A DNA stretch of 64,000 nucleotides, from the NCBI RefSeq assembly GCF_900143055.1, contig NZ_FRCW01000001.1:248001-312000 (forward strand), written 5' to 3'. Position numbers and translations under genes: made by a program. The number at the start of each line of letters is the position of its first letter. Within the stretch, counting starts at the first letter, position 1. The stretch comes from Fibrobacter sp. UWR3. Lineage in GTDB: Bacteria; Fibrobacterota; Fibrobacteria; Fibrobacterales; Fibrobacteraceae. The notes below the pieces were generated by a model, which ran no database searches, had not been told where the DNA came from, and saw only the letters and a list, made by a program, of their open reading frames with translations. Below are positions 17,166 to 26,859 of this stretch, piece by piece.

Positions 17166-20009
17166 TTATCGTGTTATTGCAATGCGGGTGCTGAGCAGCA
17201 TCTTGCCGTTGCTTGTCGCCCTCACGTAGTACGTGCCCTTCGATTTCGCGAGGCTCCTTACGGGTACGCTGCCCGACTTTGCGAAGGTGTTGTCGTACAC
17301 GTTTTTCCCGCGCATGTCGAATACGGTCAGGCGCATGCTTGCGTTGCTCAGCACGAATTCCAGGTTGCCGTTCCTGTAGTTTACGCTCCCGAATCCTTCG
17401 GGCTTTGCCTTCCGGGCAATCGCTGTCGTTCCGCCGGATTCGCTCGAGCCCATGTTCCAGTCGCTCGGGACGCGTGCCGCGATTCCCCTGCCCGCCGTGC
17501 TCATGTAGACGACTCCGTAGGTATTCATGTCGCCCATCACGAACTCGCCGTTCGCGAGCCCGCCGTATTCGTGCCCGTCGTCGTTCACGCGGGTCCATGT
17601 CTTGCCTGCATCGTCGCTCCCGAACACGCCTACGGTTTCACCCACCTTGCCGAACGCGTAGATTGCGGGGTAGCCGCCTGCAGCCTTAGGCTTCCCGTAG
17701 CCTACGGCCTCGCAGTAGCCGATGCCCTCTGCGGGTGTCCAGCTCTTGCCGCCGTCGGTGGAGTGGAGCAGCTTGCCTGTCACGGGGTCGCCGGTCTCGT
17801 TCCTTTCGGCGATAGGGAGCCAGAGGTCGCCTTCGTATCCCGGGATGGCGCGGAACTTCTTGTCGTTGCTCTTGCCGGGTTCGCTCACCTTCGTGAAAGT
17901 GCCGCCCTTGTCTTCGCTCCTGAAAAATTCTCCCGTTGTTCGGTTGTATGCATAGAACACGCTTGCGTTTTCGGGGTCGCCCACGACGAATGACGCGTTG
18001 TCGATTCCCGATACGGTTTCCCATCCGGAATTTACCTGGCGGTAAACGGTGGTTGTCCCGCTACCCGGTACCCAGACGATGGTGCTTCCGTCGGTAGAAA
18101 TTGCGACCGTGCCTTCCTTGTAGTTCTTGTCGAGGCTCCCGTAGGTGGCTACGCTCCAGGTGCGACCGGAATCCTTCGAGACCTGCACTGGGTCGATGGG
18201 CACGTCGTTGTACTGCCCTTCGTAGGCGCGGGTGGCGCTCACCTTCACGAGCGTTCCCGATTTCGGGGCGTAGGCGAGTGCCCACGTGGAACCGAGGGAG
18301 GTGTTGGTGCCCGAGACGGAGGTGAGGTGCCTGTGGGCGGGGAACTTCGAGATGTCCTCGTGCCTGAATCCGTCATAGTCGGCGATGACGGAAACTAGCG
18401 GGCCTCCGGGAATGCTTACCACCTCGTAGGGGACGGTCTCCTCGATGCCGTGTGCGTTGAAGTGCCATACCTGGCCCTGGACCGCCTCGTCGCTCGAATA
18501 GTAGTAGTTTGTCGTGGAATCGAACGTTCCCGCAGGTATCACCTCGTAGTCGTCCATGTTGTCGCAGCGGAAAATGCCGTTGCCGGAACTCACGAATACG
18601 CGCTTGGGGTTGAACGGGTCGATTGCCGCGCTGCCCGACCAGTGGATGGAACCTCCCTGCATCCAGCCGATTCCGTTCTCGTCCATCTGCTTGACGGTGG
18701 GGTAGTAGCCGCCTTCCATCCAGTAGTACTTGAAGCTTGCGACCCATGTCTTGCCGCCGTCCGTGGTGCGGAAGATGTTGGAACCCCACTGGTCGCTCCA
18801 CTTGCCGTCTTCGCCGTCGGTGGCGATGTACCAGAACTGCGGGCCGCGGTAGCCTTCTGTGGTGACGACCATCTCGTTCGGGTCTTCCGGATTGATGGAT
18901 ATGCCGCCGTAGGGTGCAATGTAGGTGTAGTTTTCCATGTCGGCGTAGTCGGCGTTGTCGTATTCCGACGCGCCCGTGTTGCCGTCGTCGATGTAGTCTT
19001 CCGGCGATACGTCGGTCCAGGTGAGCGTCGCGATATCGCACTGCAGTACCGCACCGCGGCCGAACCCGTCGTATATCATGCCCCAGCCTTCGTCCCAGCC
19101 CATGGAATGCGGGCCCGCGCCGTCTGCGAACGTGACGGTGAGCGTGCCGCCGTCCTTCGAGACTACCGCGCGCTGCGGCATCAGGCGGACCTTCGCGCCA
19201 CCCGCGGTAGTGCGGAGCGCGTCGGGAACCGGGAGCGGTTTCCAGGTCTTGCCCGCGTCGGTCGAGGTGAACACGTTTTCGAACGTGGATTTTGCCGTGC
19301 TCCCTTCGCGCAGGAACCCGGCGTAGAGCGTGCTGGAACTGCCCGGCGCGAACTGCACGAAGCTGAACCCGGAGCCGTTCCAGGTGGTGTCGCTCCCGGC
19401 GGCCGCGGTCCAGGAATCTACGTGGCTCCAGGTGGAACCGTTGTCGTTTGATTTCCAGAGCCCGGACCTTCTCGAGCCGTAGAACATGATGTCGGTATTG
19501 TTCGGGTCGATGGCGAGCGCTTCGCCGTTCCCGCGGCCCATGCCGTTGCCGTGAACGCCGAAATCCATCACCACGCCGCCCTTCGCGCCCGTGGAATCCC
19601 AGGTGTAGTGCACTTCCCAGCTCTTGCCGTAGTCCGTAGAACGCAGGAGGGCGCTGCGGGCGTTGCTGAAGTAGCTCGTGCCCGCCATCATGTACACCTT
19701 GCCTTCGTCCTTCGGGTCAACCGCGATGGCCTCGATCCCGAGCAGGCCGAGTTCGCTCACGTCGACCCAGTCCATCATGGATTCCCAGCGCTTGGTTTCT
19801 TCGTTCCAGCGGTATGCGCCGCCCACGTCGGTGCGCGCGTAGAATACGTTCTTTTCGACGGGCGAGGCGATAACGGCGCTAACGAACCCGCCGCCGCCCA
19901 TGCTCACGTTGCTCCAGCTGAAATCGCCCTCGCCGGTCGCTGCGTGGACGGCGAGAGATGCACCCGCGATGGCGAGAATTGCGCCTGCGGGCCTGAAAAA
20001 GTTACCCAT
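17166..20009 (-). CDS. GH74 xyloglucanase with T9SS-like C-terminal tail
   Basis: 947 residues from ATG 20009, preferred over GTG 20015 because the AGGTG ribosome site overlaps the latter. Signal peptide about 1-24. Two seven-bladed propellers made of Asp-box-like repeats (STDGGKSWT, STDYGKSWE, SDDAGKTWT). The conserved GH74 aspartates are visible in ARTDVGGAYRW (Asp61) and in AAIDPFNPKRVFVSS. The last 75 residues (LTVFDMRGKNVYD ... GTYYVRATSNGK ... ITR) match a type A T9SS sorting domain. Function by family: endo-hydrolysis of xyloglucan, secreted or surface-bound. Confidence 0.93.
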   Translation of the reverse strand: MGNFFRPAGAILAIAGASLAVHAATGEGDFSWSNVSMGGGGFVSAVIASPVEKNVFYARTDVGGAYRWNEETKRWESMMDWVDVSELGLLGIEAIAVDPKDEGKVYMMAGTSYFSNARSALLRSTDYGKSWEVHYTWDSTGAKGGVVMDFGVHGNGMGRGNGEALAIDPNNTDIMFYGSRRSGLWKSNDNGSTWSHVDSWTAAAGSDTTWNGSGFSFVQFAPGSSSTLYAGFLREGSTAKSTFENVFTSTDAGKTWKPLPVPDALRTTAGGAKVRLMPQRAVVSKDGGTLTVTFADGAGPHSMGWDEGWGMIYDGFGRGAVLQCDIATLTWTDVSPEDYIDDGNTGASEYDNADYADMENYTYIAPYGGISINPEDPNEMVVTTEGYRGPQFWYIATDGEDGKWSDQWGSNIFRTTDGGKTWVASFKYYWMEGGYYPTVKQMDENGIGWMQGGSIHWSGSAAIDPFNPKRVFVSSGNGIFRCDNMDDYEVIPAGTFDSTTNYYYSSDEAVQGQVWHFNAHGIEETVPYEVVSIPGGPLVSVIADYDGFRHEDISKFPAHRHLTSVSGTNTSLGSTWALAYAPKSGTLVKVSATRAYEGQYNDVPIDPVQVSKDSGRTWSVATYGSLDKNYKEGTVAISTDGSTIVWVPGSGTTTVYRQVNSGWETVSGIDNASFVVGDPENASVFYAYNRTTGEFFRSEDKGGTFTKVSEPGKSNDKKFRAIPGYEGDLWLPIAERNETGDPVTGKLLHSTDGGKSWTPAEGIGYCEAVGYGKPKAAGGYPAIYAFGKVGETVGVFGSDDAGKTWTRVNDDGHEYGGLANGEFVMGDMNTYGVVYMSTAGRGIAARVPSDWNMGSSESGGTTAIARKAKPEGFGSVNYRNGNLEFVLSNASMRLTVFDMRGKNVYDNTFAKSGSVPVRSLAKSKGTYYVRATSNGKMLLSTRIAITR

Positions 20010-20136
20010 AATCACCTCACATAAACGGGACGGAGAGCCCCGTAGCGAGGAATATATATTATGTCTCCTGGAACCGTATCGCCCGCGCGCCCCTGCACGA
20101 AAAAGCCGTTGTGCAGTTTTCTACGATACGAAACAC

Positions 20137-20241
20137 CCCGAAATAAACATCTTGCAACCCGCGATAAACATCCCGCGCCTTGCGATAAACGTCCTGCGCC
20201 CCGTGATAAACATCCCGCGTCCCGCGATAAACGTCTTGAAA
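20137..20241. repeat. Five tandem 21-bp units
   Basis: Units start at 20137, 20158, 20179, 20200 and 20221, with consensus CCCGCGATAAACATCCCGCG plus one base and point changes. This fills part of the 365-base gap between GH74 and the TPR-like gene. No gene is accepted in the gap. Confidence 0.92.
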
Positions 20242-20252
20242 CCCGAATAACT

Positions 20253-20378
20253 AGTAACTAATGACCAATGACCAATGACCAATAACCAATGACCAATGAC
20301 CAATAACCAATGACCAATGACCAATAACCAATGACCAATGACCAATGACCAATAACTAATGACCAATGACCAATGACT
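20253..20378. repeat. About 18 tandem 7-bp units, AATGACC
   Basis: AATGACC with AATAACC variants at roughly every third unit in the middle, giving a 21-bp superperiod. It begins right after the 21-bp array and ends at the stop codon of the minus-strand gene at 20381. Confidence 0.95.
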
Positions 20379-20380
20379 AA

Positions 20381-21145
20381 TCATTCCCCGCAGCGCTTCG
20401 CGTTGTTCGGGAGCCCCATCAGTTCGAATGCGTTCTTGCAGCGGAGTTTCAGGTCGGCCGCTTCGTCTGCCGGAGTGCTCTTGAGCTGCGAACGGAGATA
20501 GAGGATTGTCGCCGTCATGTACGGCACGTTACCTTGTATGGACTTCTTCTCGGCTTCACGGTAAAGCGAATCCGCTTCGCCCCTGCCCGAGACGTCTGCC
20601 ATGCGGGCTGCGGTATAGGCATAAAAACCGCCCTTCTTGTCCGAGCGCTTCCCGACCATCTTCAGCGATTCGTCGGCGTCGTCGGTCCTGCGTTTTGCCG
20701 CCTGGGCGATCGCGCATTCCGAGAAGAATGCCGCCTGCAACGGCTTGTCTGCCTTCTTAATGGAATCGGCATCCGCCGAGGCGCACATCTTGGCGGTCTC
20801 GTCGAACTTTTCCTGCGCGTTTGCAAGCGCGGCCTTGCCCTGGAGGAGCATCAGGTTGGTGTTCTTGTCGAGAATTTCCTCGCGGACCTGTGCGAGCAGC
20901 GAGTCGGCGAACGCGAAATCCAGACTCATGGTGCGTATCTGGGCCATCGCCATGAGCACGCGTGCCTCGGAACGCAGGTCCGATTCCTTGCGGCTTGCAA
21001 GCAGCGCGCGTTCCAGCTGGCCGTAACTCTTCGCAATCTTGCCCGCGTCGAGCGAACGCTGGGCGCGGTACGAAAGCACACCCGATTCCGATGCGCTTGC
21101 GATGGTTGCGAGCGAGAGAAGTACCGCCATGCCGAACTTGCGCAT
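20381..21145 (-). CDS. Exported helical (TPR-like) hypothetical protein
   Basis: 254 residues from ATG 21145, which overlaps the upstream gene's TAA by one base (TAATG); an earlier ATG at 21151 is possible. Signal peptide about 1-19 (AVLLSLATIASA). The rest is alpha-helical with repeated A-x3-A patterns (YGQLERALLASRK, AALANAQEKFDE, YTAARMADVSGRGEADSLYREAEKK), consistent with TPR/Sel1-like solenoids. Co-transcribed with the MCE gene, so it may be its periplasmic partner (inference). Confidence 0.78.
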   Translation of the reverse strand: MRKFGMAVLLSLATIASASESGVLSYRAQRSLDAGKIAKSYGQLERALLASRKESDLRSEARVLMAMAQIRTMSLDFAFADSLLAQVREEILDKNTNLMLLQGKAALANAQEKFDETAKMCASADADSIKKADKPLQAAFFSECAIAQAAKRRTDDADESLKMVGKRSDKKGGFYAYTAARMADVSGRGEADSLYREAEKKSIQGNVPYMTATILYLRSQLKSTPADEAADLKLRCKNAFELMGLPNNAKRCGE

Positions 21146-22152
21146 TACCATAGCGTCTCCACCATGAAGGGCACGGAATCCTTGCTAGGCATGGACCTGC
21201 GGATAATCCACATGTTCGAGATGCCGGTCATCAGGTCGTCGGCGTTCTGCAAAGTCTGTTCGGTCGATTCCATGAAGTCCGAAAGTCCGGAGGTCACCTG
21301 GCCCACTTCCTTCAGGAGTCCGTCGACCTTGCCCATTGTCCCGTCGATCTTGCCCATCATGCCTTCTACGTTGCCCATCAGGTTGTCGACCTTGCCGGGC
21401 AGCGGCTTGAGTTCGGTCATCATGCCGGAAACATCGTCCGTGATGCCGTCGACCTTGTGCAACAGGCCGGGCACGCTGCTGTGGAGCGTGTCGAGGAGGT
21501 TGGATGTCTTGAACAGGGCGCTCTTGCCTGCGAGTGTAATGTCGTTGAGTCGGCGCAACTGCGTGTTCAGGTTGTCGTACAGTGCGCGCGATCCGAACAG
21601 GGCGCCTACTGTCGTTCCCGTATCCATCGCCATGGCGACAAGCGTATCGGCTGCGTCGATAAGCAGGTTCACGCGCCCGAGCAGCTCGTTGGCCGTTTCA
21701 AGCACGGTCTCGATATCTTGTGCCCTTCCCGGAGGCAGGAAGTCGCCGTCCTCGAGGATGCGGCCCACGCCCTTGCGGGCTTCGATGGTCACCACGCGGG
21801 CCGAAATCAGGTTCTGGTCGCGGATGGCGTAAACTGTCGCGCTGTCGGTAATCCAGCTCTGGAACTGCTTGCGGAGGGTGAACTCCATGTACACGCCGTT
21901 GTCCTTGATTTCCATGTCTGAAATCTGGCCAACGTCGACACCGCTAATCTGGACGCGGGTACCGGGCCTGAGGCCGAGCGCCTTTTCAAAAGTACTGTGC
22001 AGGTGGTATTCCTCCACGCCGATCATGCCGCTCGTGAACAGCGTGGTGTAGAGGACTAGTGCAAAAACCATGATAGCGACCGTAAAGAATACGCCTACCA
22101 GGAGGCCGGAAACCTCCATCCAGTTGATTTGCTTTACGGGTTTGAATTTCAT
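21145..22152 (-). CDS. MCE/MlaD-family lipid-transport protein
   Basis: 335 residues. One N-terminal transmembrane helix (about 14-38) then one MCE domain (about 40-125; opening YHLHSTFEKALGLRPGTRVQISGVDVGQI), then a long helical tail with a TMGKVDGLLKEVGQV-like heptad pattern. MlaD-type subunits form a hexameric ring on the inner membrane and pass phospholipid between membranes with MlaE (permease) and MlaF (ATPase). Neither partner gene is adjacent here. It is divergent from the aminopeptidase. Confidence 0.85.
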   Translation of the reverse strand: MKFKPVKQINWMEVSGLLVGVFFTVAIMVFALVLYTTLFTSGMIGVEEYHLHSTFEKALGLRPGTRVQISGVDVGQISDMEIKDNGVYMEFTLRKQFQSWITDSATVYAIRDQNLISARVVTIEARKGVGRILEDGDFLPPGRAQDIETVLETANELLGRVNLLIDAADTLVAMAMDTGTTVGALFGSRALYDNLNTQLRRLNDITLAGKSALFKTSNLLDTLHSSVPGLLHKVDGITDDVSGMMTELKPLPGKVDNLMGNVEGMMGKIDGTMGKVDGLLKEVGQVTSGLSDFMESTEQTLQNADDLMTGISNMWIIRRSMPSKDSVPFMVETLW

Positions 22153-22233
22153 GTCGATAAATATATAAATATTCGTTTATTGTGTATACGGTAAAATTTT
22201 TGTTTTGTATTTTGAGGAAAAAAAGAGGATTTT

Positions 22234-23472
22234 ATGGATTTTTTTGAATTCCTGGACAATTCGGTCACCCCTTCGCATACGGTCGCGGGTCTGGTTTCCG
22301 CCTTTCGGGCGGCCGGGTTCCGCCTCTACGAACCCATGATGCCGGCAAGGATTGAACCCGGCGAGGGCTACTGCATTGTGTGGGATTCGTCCCTGATTGC
22401 CGTCCGTGTCCCCAAGAGCGTGAGCCAGTTCCCCGGGTTCCGCATTGCGCTTGCCCATACGGATTTCCCGACCCTGAAGATTACGCCACATCCCGACCGG
22501 GTTTCCTGTGGCGTGCAGACGCTCCACCCCGAAATATACGGCAGCCCGATTTTCACGAGCTGGCTGGACCGCGACCTGGGATACGCGGGCGTTCTCGCCT
22601 ATGCGGAAGGCGGCGAGGTGCGACTCAAGACTTTCCGTGGCGACAAGCTGTTCCGCATACCGCAGTTGGCAGTCCACCTGAACCGTGGCGTGAACCAGGA
22701 CGGCCTGAAGGTCAATCCCCAGACGGACCTTGATGCCCTGTGGAGCGTGGTTACGGGCGAAAAGTTCGAGGACACCCTGCGGGCGGAAATCCCGGAAGGC
22801 GCGAAGTTGCTCGACTTTGACGTGCAGCTGTTCGATGCGCAGAAGGCGGCCCGTGGCGGGTTCCATGACGAGTGGATTTATTCGGGAAGGCTCGACAACC
22901 TCTCGAGCTGCCACGCGATTGCCGAGGCGTTTGTCGCTTCGGAACCGCTCGAAAACGACTTTGCCGTTGCCTGCTTCTTCAATAACGAGGAAGTCGGTTC
23001 CACGACCCGCGAAGGTGCGGGCGGGAACTTCCTGAAGAGCGTGCTGGATTCTATCGTCCCGAATGTCGATGCGCTCCTGGCGTCCAATTCGCTTGCGCTT
23101 TCCATCGACATGGCGCATGCGGTGCACCCGAACTTCCCACAGAAGCACGAGCAGAACCATGCCCCGATTCTGGGTGGCGGAATCGTATTGAAGACAAATT
23201 CGCAAAAGCGCTACGCGAGCGACGTGTATTCCAGTGCCCGCTTCAAGTTGCTTTGCGAACAAGCGAACATCAATTGCCAGACCTTCGTGATGCGTAACGA
23301 CATGCCCTGCGGCTCAACGGTCGGGCCTACGGTATCTGCGGCTCTCGGAATTCCGACGGTCGATATCGGCGAGCCCATGCTCAGCATGCACAGCATCCGC
23401 GAGATGACTGCGGCGAAGGACCATGCCGATATGATCAGTCTTCTGAAGGAGTTCTACCGCGAAAAAGCTTGA
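22234..23472 (+). CDS. M18-family aminopeptidase
   Basis: 412 residues, normal for M18. Cytoplasmic dizinc exopeptidase, usually acting on N-terminal acidic residues. Metal-site motifs: AHTDFPTLKI (His75, Asp77), WLDRDLGYAG, GRLDNLSSCHA (second Asp), FFNNEEVGSTTREGA (Glu pair), SIDMAHAVHPNF and the C-terminal LSMHSIREM (His). All appear intact. The 5' region is AT-rich with a GAGG about 20 bases before the ATG and an AGAGGAT just upstream. Confidence 0.92.
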   Translation: MDFFEFLDNSVTPSHTVAGLVSAFRAAGFRLYEPMMPARIEPGEGYCIVWDSSLIAVRVPKSVSQFPGFRIALAHTDFPTLKITPHPDRVSCGVQTLHPEIYGSPIFTSWLDRDLGYAGVLAYAEGGEVRLKTFRGDKLFRIPQLAVHLNRGVNQDGLKVNPQTDLDALWSVVTGEKFEDTLRAEIPEGAKLLDFDVQLFDAQKAARGGFHDEWIYSGRLDNLSSCHAIAEAFVASEPLENDFAVACFFNNEEVGSTTREGAGGNFLKSVLDSIVPNVDALLASNSLALSIDMAHAVHPNFPQKHEQNHAPILGGGIVLKTNSQKRYASDVYSSARFKLLCEQANINCQTFVMRNDMPCGSTVGPTVSAALGIPTVDIGEPMLSMHSIREMTAAKDHADMISLLKEFYREKA

Positions 23473-23510
23473 AGCCTTCCTGATTATATTACATTTACTC
23501 CAAGGAGTTG

Positions 23511-25304
23511 ATGTACGTATTTATGAAGGGTTTCATTAAATTTTTAAGGTCTATCGAGGTTCCGCAGGCGAGGTGGAACCGGGCTACGCTGGCCTTCTTG
23601 ATATGGGGAGGCCTTTGCCTTTTGGCAAACCTGTTCTGCACGAACGCGAATGCCTTTGGCGGCGATCAGGGCTACTGGGCGGACTGGGTCAAGAAACTTG
23701 CCGAAGGCGGTTTCGAGAAGTTCAACGGCAACTATCCGCCGCTCTACGTTTTTTGGCTGTGGGTCGTGTCGAAGGTCTACGTGCTTTTCGATATCCCTAT
23801 CGACAAGACGTTCATGCTCAAGTTCCTGTGCCTGTGGCCGGTATACTTTGCGCACCTTGCCCTTGTGGATATAGCAAGCAGGCTTGTCTCGAAAATAAAG
23901 CTTGAACCCGCGAAGGCGAATCTCGTGCTGGCGTTCGTGGCGCTCAACCCGGCGCTGTTGCTCGACGGCCCCATCTGGGGGCAGGTCGACATGTTCCCGT
24001 GCATATTCGGCATTGCCGCGCTCTACTGCGTCAATTTCAGGAGCAAGATGAAGTATGCGGCGCTGTTCTTTGCGCTTGCGCTCCTCGCGAAGTTCCAGAT
24101 GATTCTCCTGCTGCCTATCTTCGGTGGCATATTCATCCGCAAGTACAAGATTTCTTGGCGCGGGCTCCCGGCGATGGCGGTTGCAATCGTGCTCGTGCTG
24201 TTGCCGTTCTTCATTGCGGGCAACCTTTCGGGCATGCTCTCGCGCGCATACGTGAACACCACGAGCCAGTACCCGTATGCGACATACAATGCGGCGAACC
24301 TCTGGATGCTTACGGTAGGGAACCTGAGTGCCGATGCGACGCCGTTCTTCAACCTGCCCAAGGAGGGAATCTGGTCCCTGCTTTCGCCGGCGTGGATTGG
24401 CAAGATTCTGTTCGTGATTGTCTCGCTTTATATTCTCAAGTGCTCGCTGTTCGCGCGGAACTTGCGCACGACTTTCAAGCTTGCGACCTTCAGCTCGTTC
24501 GCTTTCTTCTTGCTGCTGCCCGGCATGCACGAACGCTACCTGATATACGCGATTCCGTTTGCGTGCATGTGGCTCGTGCTCGACCTGCGCAAGTCCTGGT
24601 TCTGGGTTGCCTGCATTACGCTCCTTTGCGCGATGAACATCGAGATGGTCAACGGGCTCAAGGGTGGCGATCTCTGGCCCTGGATTTCTGCGTTCGGCGT
24701 GATTGTCTTTGCCGCCGCCTCGGTGCACGCGCTGTTCCCGAAGTTCTTCCCGCTGCTCGCGTATGCGGTAAGCCGGCTGTCGCTCCCGCGGTTTACGCCC
24801 TACGTGGTTCTCGGGCTCATCCTTGTCGTGGAACTTTCCTGCGAGGTGCGCGAATCCCGGCCCATCGAGGTGGAACTCCTGCCGAACCAGATGTATCTCA
24901 CCGACCTGAAGATAGACCACTACACGCAGGAATACGGCTCGCCCCGCATCAACCGGAGCGTGGAAGGCAAGACCCTGATGGTGAAGAACCGCCAGTTTGA
25001 ACACGGTATCGGCTCGCACGCATCGTCCAGCTTGCACTTCACGTTGCCCGCAAATGCGGAATATCTGGATTTCTATGTGGGCGTGGACGATGAAGTGTCC
25101 GGCGGCGGCTCGGTAAAGTTTATCGTGAAGTCGGACGAGGGCGAACTCTGGTCCAGCGGGCTTGTTCGCGGGAACAACGCCCCGGTGCCGGGCCGTGCGA
25201 AGGTTGCGGGCCTCGACCACATCGTGCTCGTTATCGATGCGGATGGCGACAACGCCTACGATCACGCGGATTGGCTCAGCCTGATTTTGACATTGAAGAA
25301 GTAG
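23511..25304 (+). CDS. Polytopic glycosyltransferase (GT-C, GT87-like) fused to C-terminal NPCBM domain
   Basis: 597 residues from ATG 23511; AAGGAG sits close upstream (23502-23507), so the ATG at 23523 is an alternative. About ten membrane helices cover residues 20-450, with an early extracytoplasmic acidic stretch (NAFGGDQGYWADW) typical of polyprenyl-phosphate-sugar using GT-C enzymes. Residues about 455-597 form an NPCBM domain (QFEHGIGSHASSSLHF; FYVGVDDEVSGGGSVKF; DHADWLSLIL). A carbohydrate-binding module on the outer face of a GT-C enzyme is unusual. One base separates it from the next glycosyltransferase. Confidence 0.82.
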   Translation: MYVFMKGFIKFLRSIEVPQARWNRATLAFLIWGGLCLLANLFCTNANAFGGDQGYWADWVKKLAEGGFEKFNGNYPPLYVFWLWVVSKVYVLFDIPIDKTFMLKFLCLWPVYFAHLALVDIASRLVSKIKLEPAKANLVLAFVALNPALLLDGPIWGQVDMFPCIFGIAALYCVNFRSKMKYAALFFALALLAKFQMILLLPIFGGIFIRKYKISWRGLPAMAVAIVLVLLPFFIAGNLSGMLSRAYVNTTSQYPYATYNAANLWMLTVGNLSADATPFFNLPKEGIWSLLSPAWIGKILFVIVSLYILKCSLFARNLRTTFKLATFSSFAFFLLLPGMHERYLIYAIPFACMWLVLDLRKSWFWVACITLLCAMNIEMVNGLKGGDLWPWISAFGVIVFAAASVHALFPKFFPLLAYAVSRLSLPRFTPYVVLGLILVVELSCEVRESRPIEVELLPNQMYLTDLKIDHYTQEYGSPRINRSVEGKTLMVKNRQFEHGIGSHASSSLHFTLPANAEYLDFYVGVDDEVSGGGSVKFIVKSDEGELWSSGLVRGNNAPVPGRAKVAGLDHIVLVIDADGDNAYDHADWLSLILTLKK

Positions 25305-25305
25305 C

Positions 25306-26844
25306 ATGGTTCGCGTCGACAAGATTCGCATCGGTTTCTGGCTAATCCTTGCCCTTGGCATCTTCGCGCGGGTATTCCTGTTCGGCGACGTTCCGGGCGA
25401 TATTAACCAGGATGAGGCCTTTGCGGGCTACAACGCCTTCACGCTCATGCACAGCGCGGCGGATTCCTACGGGTACCGCCTGCCTGTGTACCTCACGGCG
25501 TGGGGCTCCGGCATGAACGCACTCGAATCGTACCTGATGATTCCCTTTGTCGCTATCTTCGGGCTCAAGGTGTGGGTGGTTCGCCTCCCGATGCTCATCG
25601 TGGGCATACTCTCGCTTGTCGCCGTCTATCACCTGGTAAGGCGCTTTTCTTCGGGCAGGCTCGCGCTGGCCGCCATGTTCCTTGTGGCGATTTCGCCCTG
25701 GCACATCATGCTTTCGCGCTGGGCGCTGGAATCGAATCTCGCCCCCGGGTTTGTACTGTTCGGGATTCTCTTCTTCGTGAAGGGCCTCGAGAAGCCCAAG
25801 TTGCTGGTGGCATCGGCGCTGAGCTTCGGGCTTTCGCTCTATGCGTACGCGACGGTATGGTCGGTGGTGCCGTTTATCGTTGTTGCGTGTGTGGCCTACG
25901 CGCTCTGGGCTCGCTCGCTCCGGCATACGCGCTACGTGTGGATTTCGCTCGGCGTGCTGGTGGCGCTTGCCTGCCCGCTGGTGCTTTTCCTGCTCGTGAA
26001 CAAGGGCGTGATTCCTGAAATTAAACTGCCCTTCCTCAGCATCCCGAAACTCGTGTACTTCCGCGACAGCGAGATTTCCTTTGCCCATATTCCGCGCAAT
26101 CTTGCTAACCTGGCGAACATTCTCGTAAAGCAGAATGATTACCTCCCGTGGAATTCCTTCGGGCGTCACGGGCTCTACTACCCGGCGACGCTCGCGTTCT
26201 TCCTCGTGGGCTTTTGCGTGTTTGTCTGGAATGCTATCCAGGACATTCGCAGGCGCAGGCTCGGACTATCCGCGTTCGTGCTGGTGTGGCTTTTTGCGGG
26301 CCTTGCCATCGGGGCGCTCATCCAGGTGAACGTGAACCGCGTGAATCTCCTCTTTTTGCCGCTCCTTATCGTATCGGCGTTCGGGATTGTTTTTGCGTTT
26401 GAGCGTATCCACGTGCGTGCGCTTGTGGTTCCGCTGTTCGCCTACCTCATTTGCTTCGCCACCTTCGAGAAGGAATACTTTACCACCTACCGCGACCGTA
26501 TCGGAAACTACTTCTGCGAGGGTATCGAAGATGCGATGAACCTTGCACTCTCGAAATCGGCCGGCAAGAGCGTTGTCGTGGACCCGGACGTGAGTTACCC
26601 GCGCGTGCTTTTCTACGGAAAGGTTCCGCTTGATTCGTACCTCTCGACGGTCAAGTATACGAATTTCCCGAGTGCGTTCCTGTACGTGCGCTCGTTTGAC
26701 AAGTATATCTTTACCGACAGGATAATTCCCGAGCATAGGCAGGATTTTGTTTACCTGCTCGAAAACAGCGGGGCGCGCATGAAGACCCTGCAGGATTTGG
26801 GCTACAACGTGGAATGCTTCGGGAAGTATGTCGTGGGTTACTAA
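25306..26844 (+). CDS. GT39/ArnT-like membrane glycosyltransferase
   Basis: 512 residues with about eleven transmembrane helices. The first extracytoplasmic loop carries DINQDEAFAGYNAF, the acidic motif that binds the polyprenyl-phosphate sugar in PMT/ArnT-type GT-C enzymes. The C-terminal 120 residues are a soluble region (VVDPDVSYPRVLFYGK). It begins one base after the previous GT-C gene and likely works with it on surface glycan or protein glycosylation. Substrate unknown. Confidence 0.82.
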   Translation: MVRVDKIRIGFWLILALGIFARVFLFGDVPGDINQDEAFAGYNAFTLMHSAADSYGYRLPVYLTAWGSGMNALESYLMIPFVAIFGLKVWVVRLPMLIVGILSLVAVYHLVRRFSSGRLALAAMFLVAISPWHIMLSRWALESNLAPGFVLFGILFFVKGLEKPKLLVASALSFGLSLYAYATVWSVVPFIVVACVAYALWARSLRHTRYVWISLGVLVALACPLVLFLLVNKGVIPEIKLPFLSIPKLVYFRDSEISFAHIPRNLANLANILVKQNDYLPWNSFGRHGLYYPATLAFFLVGFCVFVWNAIQDIRRRRLGLSAFVLVWLFAGLAIGALIQVNVNRVNLLFLPLLIVSAFGIVFAFERIHVRALVVPLFAYLICFATFEKEYFTTYRDRIGNYFCEGIEDAMNLALSKSAGKSVVVDPDVSYPRVLFYGKVPLDSYLSTVKYTNFPSAFLYVRSFDKYIFTDRIIPEHRQDFVYLLENSGARMKTLQDLGYNVECFGKYVVGY

Positions 26845-26859
26845 AAAAAGGAGGATAAA

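Noticed and set aside
20121-20384. 87-residue heptapeptide protein as a real gene
   Set aside because: It consists of low-complexity tandem repeats only. Reported as an observation, not as a gene.
23544-25361. 605-codon minus-strand open frame opposite the GT-C gene
   Set aside because: Its Arg/His/Glu-rich composition is typical of antisense to hydrophobic helices; no known domain.
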